A model generated the notes under the pieces. That model worked only from the letters and a program-made list of their open reading frames with translations, had not been told where the DNA came from and did not search any database. A stretch of DNA of 64,000 nucleotides from Ostrinia nubilalis (lineage: Eukaryota > Arthropoda > Insecta > Lepidoptera > Crambidae): NCBI RefSeq assembly GCF_963855985.1, contig NC_087098.1, forward strand, positions 12,854,501 through 12,918,500, in the 5' to 3' direction. The position numbers and the translations under genes are program-made. Of the stretch, positions 55,174 to 64,000 are shown one piece after another (positions within the stretch are counted from its first letter, which is position 1; the number at the start of each line of letters is the position of its first letter).

Positions 55174-57150
55174 TAAAGAAGAACGGTCACGCCCCATACA
55201 AAGAAAACCCAGACCCGACAGAAACGAGACATACCTCAGTTTTTTTGTCATGTCTTAATTAGTTAAATTATATATTTTTTATATTCGAAATCTATGTATA
55301 ACACCAAAATATTACCCTTTGTTTTTGTTCAGGCGTTATATAAAAACTAATACAAAATGCCTATTTATCACCAAAATTGGTAAATGTATGTATCTAAATG
55401 ACTATTACAGCTGCTATGGAATGTATCTAGCTGACCTGGAGATACAGCCGGATTATACAGGGTGGAAATGAGAAGTTACAAAATCCAAAAATTCTATGTT
55501 ATCAGCTTCCATAATCTGTAACCTACTATTTGGTACCATTTGAAAGAGCTCGTGAAGCACTTTCAGAATCAGTAACTAGTTTTTCGATATCTTGTATAGT
55601 TTAGAAATAATCTAGTGAGATCACTTAGGGGAGACCTAGGAGAGTTGTGACAGAGGTGAGTTGTGACAAGGACGATTTCTCCTTACTTAATATAGTTAGG
55701 AAGCTGGTAAAAACGCTTGTTTGTCGCTTTTAAGACGCTCTTCTTGACTAAGTACCTGCGGGCGGCGCAAGAGGCACGGTTACGTAAATATGACGTCTGT
55801 GTACAAAAAAATGCGAAAAGTAAGTTTTTCTTCAAAATTTTATTTCAATTTATATCATGTTTTAGTACATGTGCACTGTTCTGTTATTTTTTCTCAACTT
55901 GCATGGTTATTCAGGTCTCGAAATGTAGCACTGATCTTTTGTGTGCGCATCGTGTTTAGAAAATAAAAAATATTATTCGAACCAAGTCGTCATTTTAAAC
56001 ACCTAGGAGAGTTGTGACAGGCTGTCACAACTCTCCTAGCTTACTTAATTTTTCTGATGGGCCATTTCCACGATGTTTTTAGATGATTTTTTAGTAGGTT
56101 CATAATTTGTATAATTGCATGCTGTTACTGTTTTGATTCAGAATGCCTAATAACTATACATGAAAGCCATATAGAGGAACTGCTTGCTAGAGCCGAAATC
56201 TAGGACGTGGCTTATGAAGTGATTAGGTTAAAGGGTTAAAGTTTAAGATAATATGCTGCGACCTCTTACAATCTAAACTTGTCGAGATAATTATATTAAG
56301 AAGAAAGGGGCTTATCAAGTAAACCCAGAAGGCGAAGCTCCGTCTATGGATTATACCACCGCGACTATTTAATTTTACTGAAGAGGAAGAAATAATTATA
56401 TTAAGTGACTATTATTAGTTAAAAATATAATTAAAAAATCCAGTGTCGTGGGAGAAAAATTAAAGCTGGAGAAACGTGGCTCAATCTGTATAACGACATC
56501 CTATAACACAGACAATAACTATTTGTTTTAATTAGTACTAAGGGATGATTAAAGTACTTTTTTGCTAAAAAATAGTATTTGATTGAGTATAATAGTATTT
56601 TTATATCTAATAGATGAAATACAATGCTGTCACAACTCACCTCGGTACCTGTCACAACTTACCTCGGTGCTAGGAGAGTTGTGACAGAGGGAGTGGTCTT
56701 AGATTTTGGTGATTTTCTTAGAAACCCTAATACTTTAGTTAACTTTGGTGATTGTTTTGAAAACAGAAGGAACGGCGCTTCATTAATTTGTATGATTCAT
56801 AGCACTGGAATGTTTTTTGACCGAGATATGGCCCCTAAAGTAAAAATTGTCACAACTCTCCTATCGTTTCCACCCTGTATAATCCGGCTGTATCTCCAGG
56901 TCACCTAGATACATTCCATAGCAGCTGTAATAGACATTTAGGTACATACATTTACCAATTTTGGTGATAAATAGGCATTTTGTATTAGTTTTTGTATAAC
57001 GCCTGAACAAAAACAAAGGGTTATATTTTGGTGTTATACATAGATTTCGAATGTAAAAAATATATAATTTAACTAATTAAGACATGACAAAAAACTGAGG
57101 TATGTCTCGTTTCTGTCGGGTCTGGGTCACAGATGACCGTTCTTCTTTAT
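55174..57150. repeat. Palindromic element (arms about 285 bp) split at its centre by another element
   Basis: Outer arms 55174-55457 and 56878-57150 are inverse copies ('aaagaagaacggtca', 'cccagacccgacagaaac', 'gagatacagccggattata'). The inner element sits exactly at the TA at the palindrome's centre. Confidence 0.85.
55458..56877. mobile_element. TA-flanked 1.4-kb non-autonomous element, ends CAGGGTGGAAA, with repeated GTTGTGACAG motifs
   Basis: The ends match the 9331-10008 family, and the segment 55500-55630 is homologous to that element's right part. The interior is different and contains the motif CTAGGAGAGTTGTGACAG or its inverse at least six times (about 55637, 56003, 56020 inverse, 56626 inverse, 56680, 56850 inverse), including one perfect palindrome at 56003-56039. 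No transposase was recognised; the ORF at 55717-55959 has no known domain. Confidence 0.75.
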
Positions 57151-57360
57151 TAAAAAAAAGGTAACAGATTATTTACACTTAAAAAAGTGGTCGTTAAAAG
57201 CCAAAACATAAATAAGTAATTACTGCAGAAGAATTTCATTGAGTAACCTTATACTCAATGAAATTCTTCAATCTTTTATTTATTTCATCAAAACTTTTAT
57301 TACTTTATTTTCATACAGGTTTGAATTTTCAGCTACCCTTAGGATCTGAAATCTATACTT

Positions 57361-57587
57361 CTATACTAATATTATAAATGCGAAAGTAACTCTGTCTGTC
57401 TGTCTTGCTTTCACGCCTAAACCACTGAACCGATTTTGATGAAACTTGGCATAGAGATCCCGTCCCGTTCCGGGAAAGGACATAGAATAGTTTTTATCCC
57501 GGTTTCTCAAACAGGGACGCGCGCGATAACGTTTTTCTGTGACAGACAAAATTCCACGCGGGCGAAGCCGCGGGCGGAAAGCTAGCA
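57361..57587 (-). repeat. Lepidopteran dispersed repeat (gcgggcgaagccgcgggcgg family)
   Basis: Runs from 'atactaatattataaatgcg' through 'gtctgtctgtc' and 'ccgattttgatgaaa' to 'cgggcgaagccgcgggcgga'. This is a very common family in Lepidoptera. A second copy is at 58905-59129. Confidence 0.8.
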
Positions 57588-58793
57588 CTTTATAACTTTA
57601 GAAGATAATGCATCGAATGTGTTCTATCTTATGCTGAGATGTTGATCTATAATACTAATTGGAGTCTACTCACGTTTATAAAAAATAAATGAATCAATTG
57701 TTTTTTTCCGCGAATGAAGTCGCGGGAGAGTAGTTACTTATAGGCTGTATGCTGTAAGAAATAGGCAATCTTAGCTTGATTTGTTAACTAACTCAGATTT
57801 AACTCAAAAGAGCTAACAGATTATGTTGTTAATTTAAAGTAAAACAAACGTCCGTGAATCAATTAGGAATGGATCAAAGGGCTGGGCGGTCCCGAGGGGC
57901 GGAAATGATTTAAACCCGATAATGCGTAAGGCAAACCTTAACTTAAATTAGCAGATGGATGCCCTAAACAAGTACTTCTTGTTTAATCAGGCCAATAATG
58001 TTGGTTTGGGAATGTTGAATTCGTTGTACAAAGTTTGCATGTAAAATGAAAGGACTGGGTGATTAATAAGACAGAATTCTATCTACTCGTTTATTTAATT
58101 AAAGCATATTAATGAAAACTTTAAAGTCGATGTCTCTTTAATATTCGTATTAAAGACTACCTACTGAAGGATGAATACATAACACACATCTTCTGCTGTT
58201 TATTAGTTGCCAAGTGAACTGGTGGGCAATTTCAGTTATTTTTGATAGTTTATATAAATTAGATTAACTTAATGTTATTACTTTGTATCAATTGTACACT
58301 GTAAGTTAACACAAGGTGCGATTGCGGTCAAATACCTGTTATGCATAAAAAAATGTATAAGATATACCTAACGTAAGTACATTTTGTTTCAAGGTAAAAA
58401 ATATAATACGTTATCCACGTTTTGCCGCAATTGTTTTCCCCGAAGGCATAAAGTTAAATTGCACGGATTATCCATTCTTCAAAATTGTATGTTTTTATTC
58501 GTGATCGAGTTCGCTCAATTTCCGCGATAAAATCTTTAAACATGTGGCGAGTAAAAATTGAAAGGCATATTCTATACGGCTCCCCAAGGAACGCTGGCGT
58601 GAAATATTGCCCTATGTTTTATTAACATTGCAATATTACCAGGATGGGTAAATATTCGCTTAGCTACAAGGTAGGAAGTATGAAAACCTCAATGTTTTGA
58701 TAAATTTGATAAAGAATTCTCGTTATGTACGGAATTTATATTAAATGTTGAAAATATTTAGCGAATATGAGCTTACTGAAGTATATATCTTTA
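57588..58793. other. AT-rich intergenic DNA
   Basis: No gene, RNA or clear repeat recognised, apart from the string 'gattgcggtcaaatacctg' near 58320, which also occurs near 28140. Confidence 0.4.
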
Positions 58794-59235
58794 CTAGCTT
58801 TTGCCCGCGGTTTCACCCGCGTGAAATTTAGTTTGTCACAGGTCGTCATAAATTATAGCCTATATGTTATTCTGGGTTATCCCAACTAATCCCAATCCCA
58901 ACTAATATTATAAATGCGAAAGTAACTCTGTCTGTCTGTCTGTCTGTTACGCTTTCCCGCTTAAACCTCGCAACCGATTTTGATGAAATTTGGCATAGAG
59001 ATAGTTTGAGTCCCGGGAAAGAACATAGGATAGTTTTTATCCCGGTTTTTGAAACAGGGACGCGCGCGATAAAGTTTTTCTGTGACAGACAAAATTCCAC
59101 GCGGGCGAAGCCGCGGGCGGAAAGCTAGTAAACAATAATACTGTAAAGTTTCATCAAAATCCGTTCAGTAGTTTTTGCGTGAAAGAGTAACAAACATCCA
59201 GACACCATGACATCCAAACTTTCGCCTTTATAATA
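58794..59235 (-). repeat. Nested pair of dispersed repeats
   Basis: An older copy (58794-58870, 'cttttgcccgcggtttcacc', and 59130-59235, 'tttcatcaaaatccgttcag') is split by a younger copy of the family at 57361-57587 (58905-59129). Confidence 0.7.
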
Positions 59236-62200
59236 TTAGTAGGATTTTGCTAATTTAACATTGAAAAATTCGCATTACCTTCACTACATAATATCTACCT
59301 ACTACATGCCAGCATAGATGTTAGCCAATTTTGCGCCAGCTTTTTAACATTTTAAGCGTGGTTGTGTACCTTTTATACCTATAGTATGGATCTAGTACTT
59401 AATGAAATAGTCATCGTACTAAAACCGGTTGGGCGGGCGGCTGGGAGCGATAAAGCTCTCGCTATTTTAACAACTCTAAACTTTTTAGTTTTCAGGCGCC
59501 AACGAAGCTTTTCAGTTACTATGATAGGATTGGGCAATTCGTTGAACTTTAATTCTGTTTTTATCTTGTTTCTGTATTGGGCTACAGTGGAATATATTTA
59601 AAAAAAAAACTATGGAAAATATACTAACTAATGTATTTGTTTACACATTGCTTACGGTGTCATGATCGACGATCATGTGTTTCGAATGAAACCCAAACAG
59701 TCTTAATTTCTTTATGAGGTAGCCTCTGAATATTTTTCAATAGATTTTTATGAATTAACACAATTACAAACAACTTTACCCGCATTAAATTACCGCGAAA
59801 AAAGTCTGCATTGCAAAACATTAAAATACTGTACTAATATCAGACTGAGTTGCACCATCTTACTTTAACTTTGTCCAATGTCGAAAATCTGTCAAACTCC
59901 ATACAAAAAGCATCGGTTATTGTTAGGGTTAAAATGAGATGGTGCAACCCAGCCTTAGTCTTTAGAAGCTCTAAAGACTAACTCCTTGTGTCTTTGGTCA
60001 CATAGCTGGTCTAGTTATTGGCAAGCCAGTGAACCCGGTTCGCTATTCAGGTTTGTACAACTCAAAGCCTATGTTGTAAGATGTTGTATAGGAGGTTGCT
60101 CTGCGCAAGAATGTTCGACGAAATTTCCACTTGCCCTGCCTTGCTATAGCACAAGGAACTGCATGGAGGTGAAATAATTCATTGCCTGTATGTCATACTA
60201 TTATGGAAACCCTGTCAACATGTAAAAATAACAAATGCGTAGGTACGTTGTGTAAGCAATCTGAGAAATGGTGATTTACAAAATGAAGTGACTTAAAAGT
60301 AAGTACAGGCTCACCATTCCTTCAAGATCTCTTGATGACAGTGTCTTGTGACACTTCATGCAGTTCTAGTAAATAATAGGTGAAATACTTAGGTATTGCA
60401 AAATAATTTTTTTTTGCCGCTTTCTTCCTTCTTCATTCAGCTGTTTCTCCATTGTATTGAATCAAAGATTTTCACAACAACAGGCATGCGCTGCCAGTAT
60501 TCAGGCCTTGACTGCACGTACAGTGTTATAAGTATAAAAAGATTGCCCAAAGAACTTATAGGCCTAGTTATTCGAGCTCCTCCACAGTTGTCACTGTCCA
60601 CAGGTAGCGGAATTTCGATAACTGCCGGGTCCCGCGTTCCGATGCAAAAATTGCCGTGCCGCTCGCTCGTGCGCGGCCAGCTCACTATCGATAGTTATGC
60701 TAATGAGCTTTGATGGGTTTTCGACGACATTTGCAGTGAAAAAATTCGGTTGCCGAGAATTTTACGTGTAACATCCAGGGAAATACTTTGCGTTAGAATG
60801 CTATGGGAATTTTCCTCACTGACTGCGACTATTACGCAGCTTCATGCTCCATCAGCCTGTGTACTTAGTGATCACGACCAATGCAGCCCGGAGAAAGGGT
60901 ACATATTCAAATAAAAAGGTAATATACTTATTATCACGTCACATATCTATAGAATCAATAGGTTAAGAGTTCTAACTTCGAGGTCTTATAAAAGTTTTGC
61001 CTATTGAAAGTGAAAACTCCACGCTATATTGCTCGCAATGCACACACCTGATATCTAGCAGAAGCTTTACACAACAAGCTCTAAAATTGCAATATTTGAT
61101 ACAAAGCTACTAAATTCTCTTTGCTTTTATATAACTAATTTTCATATCCTTTTGGTGCAGTATAACTGTACTGCTCTGTTGGGATTTTAATCTTATTAAC
61201 GTTTACCGCAAACTTTGAGTTCAAATTAAATGCATCGTATATTTTGTAGCTTAGAGATAATAGTATTATGTTCCGTTATAATTATGACGTTGCAATTATT
61301 TCGACCATAACAAAATAATGAGCAGTTATCTTATTTCCTAAAGTTTATTTTCTTGACCATTTTGATCTTGTCTAATAAACAAAAGAAAGCCATAATATCA
61401 CTGACTATGTCATGAACAGCGACAGAGCTAAATAGTATAGAATAGACACTGATATCCGAAAAATTGGTTTCTATGCCTACCTCAATGCCTATTTATGCCC
61501 ACTCAACGGAAGTAGGTATTAGCAATATGGTAGGTACTCAGTGACTACTGTATTCATATCTGTTACAATTTAGCTCACATTCAAATTAATAAAGGAAAAT
61601 GTTAAGTGTAATATGAGCTTGAGAAAGCGGGATTAGATATGAGGTGCTTAATAATTTCTAAATATTGCTATATTTTGTGCATACTTGTTAAATTGTACTT
61701 CTGTGGTCTATTATTATTATTATTGTTTTTTGGGCCTTCATTTGCGCCAGCTCGATCAGGTTTGATCTATTGTGGCAGCCCTTGTCTTTAGAGTTCACTG
61801 CTTAGTCCCGTTGAGTCTCCAGATTCTTTGGAGCGTGATATCTGCTATCTCATCCGGGTGCATGATGTGTCGCCCGAGATGGATACTTCTTTTGCTCATA
61901 AGCGGGCCGCATGACTGTGGTCTAGTGGTAATATTCTGTGGTTAGGTTTCTGCTAGCTACTACCATCTTACAATAACAATGTTAACAGCATTTATAGGTA
62001 TAAATAGACAGTTCCTCTCATACTCAATGTATTCCGGTGGAAGCTCGCACTCACCTTCGGCCTGTATCAGTGATAGTAATGCTCGGGCCAAGGGATGTTT
62101 CCTGGGTCAAAAAGCAAGAGTTTTAATTAGTCCGTCAGTTAACTTATCAAAAAATACTCTACACGTATTTTTCACTTTTTCAAACTAATGAAAATTTAAA

Positions 62201-62949
62201 GAGATAAAGCGCGCCAAAGTTTATAAGAAGAGGCCCGTGACGTCAATGCGTGCATAAAAGTGCCGCATGTTGTGACGTCGTGCGGAACTTTAACGCACCA
62301 TAACTATGTAATTATTTGTTAGATTGATAAATAAAAATATATGTGTCCAATATTTTTTGATATTAAACATGACGGACTAAAAAAATTTTTTTAGGAAACT
62401 AGCCTATTATTGCGATAATAGGCATTGATGTTAGCCGATAGTGTGGCCCTAGCATAAGTCAAACGCTTCCCCGTTGTGTCTAAATAAAAATTCTAAACAT
62501 ATTTTACTATTTGCTATAACACTGCGTGTGGTGGCAGATGTGACTGTACAGAGAACCAGTAATAATTACTACCTGAAATTCCTGTACAAGTGCGCAGTCG
62601 TGAATTATTTATATTTTCTCGTGTGAAAATCTCAAAGAGACATGCCAAAATTCTGCGAAAGCATAAAAACGAGAGCTCTAGAGAAAAACAACTGCCCAAT
62701 GATCTTTTTGCGATATATTCCTGGAAGAAGTGATGATTTCAAGTAATTTGTTTTTAAATCGGTTTCCTCGTATGATGTTAAAAGATAAAAGTTCCTAATC
62801 ATGTTCATGGAATCACTGTAGCAGCGGAAAGATTTAGCAAAGTAAAGTATTCGGTACTCGTATATTTATCAAACTGTTTTAGTACCTGCTTAAATACAAC
62901 ACTATGTTATTGTAAAGACGTTGTACACAATATCCAGGAGTGAGCGTTG
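59236..62949. other. Intergenic DNA with minor repeats
   Basis: No host gene recognised. Contains a MITE copy at 59842-59956 (family GGCTGAGTTGCACCA), a LINE-like remnant at about 61720-61900 ('cgttgagtctccagattctttggag'), and a GC-rich patch at 60590-60700 with TATCGATAG at 60686-60694, a match to the insect DRE core TATCGATA. No convincing ORF begins next to that patch. Confidence 0.45.
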
Positions 62950-63190
62950 GCGCAGACCACCTACTTTTAGTTGGCTGATAGTTGGGTCGGGAAATATATG
63001 AAAGCGCGCACATTACACCGATTTTTCTTCATCCTACTAATAAGAATCGGGTCCAACTATCGGCCAACTAAAAGTCGGTGGTCTGTGCCTTGGCTTACTT
63101 GTATATTTATAAACTTTTTTTTATATCAGGACCTGTCTACAACCCTATGTTATTGTAAAGACGTGTACACAATACCCAGGAGTAAAGTAG
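62880..63190. repeat. Direct duplication of about 240 bp flanking a small MITE
   Basis: Segments near 62880-62942 and 63110-63183 share 'atgttattgtaaagacg' and 'gtacacaata' with 'ccaggagt'. Between them a palindrome, 62950-63089, has ends GCAGACCACC / GGTGGTCTGTGC and 'acttttagttggc' in both arms. Confidence 0.65.
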
Positions 63191-64000
63191 ACATGCGCTC
63201 ACGCTCAAATGGATTACTACAGGGGCCCGTGGGACATGTCACCGGGCCAATCCGGCCCGGATGACTATTTCGTCCGGATGCCCGGATTCCCCATATCGAA
63301 CATGCGAATTATTAGTGGCCGTTAGATTTCATATCAGCTTGAAAATTGGAATGTATTCCCTAGCATTTCTCCCCTAAGATTTATTCGATCCACAAATACA
63401 AATAGTAGTTCTAATCTCACTTTTAAACCACTAAAGCCCTATTCGACCAAAATTTTATCCAAGAATAACTCCTAGTAACTGGCACATAGACAGTAAGGAA
63501 ATATGTCAAAACGTCTAATAACTGATGATTTATTCTGAGATTGATATTATGTTACTCTTGTTTGGTCGAATCTAGGTACCCTAAGCAGTCTTCATTTTAC
63601 TTTTTTTCTTTGTATTCCGGTCATGTATAAATATCATACTGATTTTTTATAAAAATAGGTCTAAACTCAAATACTTATTCTTATTATATTACAACACCTG
63701 TATTGAAATGTTATTGAAAGCATAAAGAAAGCTCCAGCTGCAAAAAGTAATTTGTCTTAAGAACAATCTTACGGCGACTTTCTCAGTATTTGCAGGAATC
63801 TCACAGATTACTTAGCCTGCCATGTTATAGCCAAGAAAGATAAGTAAATGATGATGATTTTGATCCTTAAGAAGAAACAGGGACAGTTTATTTAAGATTA
63901 TCTGCGTTATTACAATCATCTTCCGCGTACGTGCAAGATGTAGAGTTATCTCTAGTCCAAAGTGTTTCCTCTGACATTGTCCTTTGAAAGTCAAGTGAAC
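63191..64000. other. Intergenic DNA at the right edge
   Basis: AT-rich sequence. No gene, RNA or repeat family recognised. Confidence 0.4.

Overview
This is animal nuclear DNA, most likely from a moth or butterfly. It has split genes with GT-AG introns, a dense load of lepidopteran-style repeats (tRNA-headed SINE, short palindromic MITEs, non-LTR retrotransposon pieces ending in the remnant that reads TSFG-stop, nested foldback elements), and insect-type versions of four conserved genes. The species cannot be named from sequence alone.

Layout. 1-3336: two non-LTR retrotransposon pieces, one on each strand. 3778-6872 (+): an SLC35F1/F2/F6-type membrane transporter whose reading frame is broken by one in-frame TGA. 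6873-11233: 3' UTR and intergenic DNA with a 678-bp TA-flanked palindromic element. 11234-35499 (-): a CTR9 homologue, the TPR scaffold of the PAF1 transcription-elongation complex, reconstructed here as 19 coding exons and 1,210 codons. 36293-38379 (+): the structure-specific endonuclease subunit MUS81, head-to-head with CTR9 across about 0.8 kb. 40183-46342 (-): a CD164/endolyn-like sialomucin, tail-to-tail with MUS81. 46678-49375: a DNA transposon carrying a DUF4817-like N-terminus. 49376-64000: repeat-rich DNA with long inverted repeats, nested palindromes and no host gene that I recognise.

The most unusual feature lies inside CTR9. The intron after exon 14 (15183-25536) is filled by about 50 tandem units of roughly 200 bp. 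Each unit carries the 3' end of exon 14 with its splice donor. Most also carry a new AG acceptor in front, so each unit is a candidate phase 0-0 micro-exon (54 nt; shorter classes of 51, 45 and 24 nt) encoding [18 protein letters not shown] or a relative. Four units are full-length, frame-intact exon 14 copies. The intron after exon 13 holds a second array: four copies of about 193 bp of the exon 13 3' half (a TPR segment), two of them intact 141-nt phase 2-2 exon candidates. A third, single duplication copies the 3' end of exon 17. CTR9 also ends in a long Arg/Ser (RS) domain, unlike the acidic tail of human CTR9. Joining exon 14 directly to exon 15 gives the ancestral length of the charged helix, so use of the array exons is a hypothesis that needs RNA evidence.

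Functionally, CTR9 and MUS81 are nuclear proteins acting in transcription elongation and DNA repair and share an upstream region. The transporter and the mucin are membrane proteins with no evident link to them.
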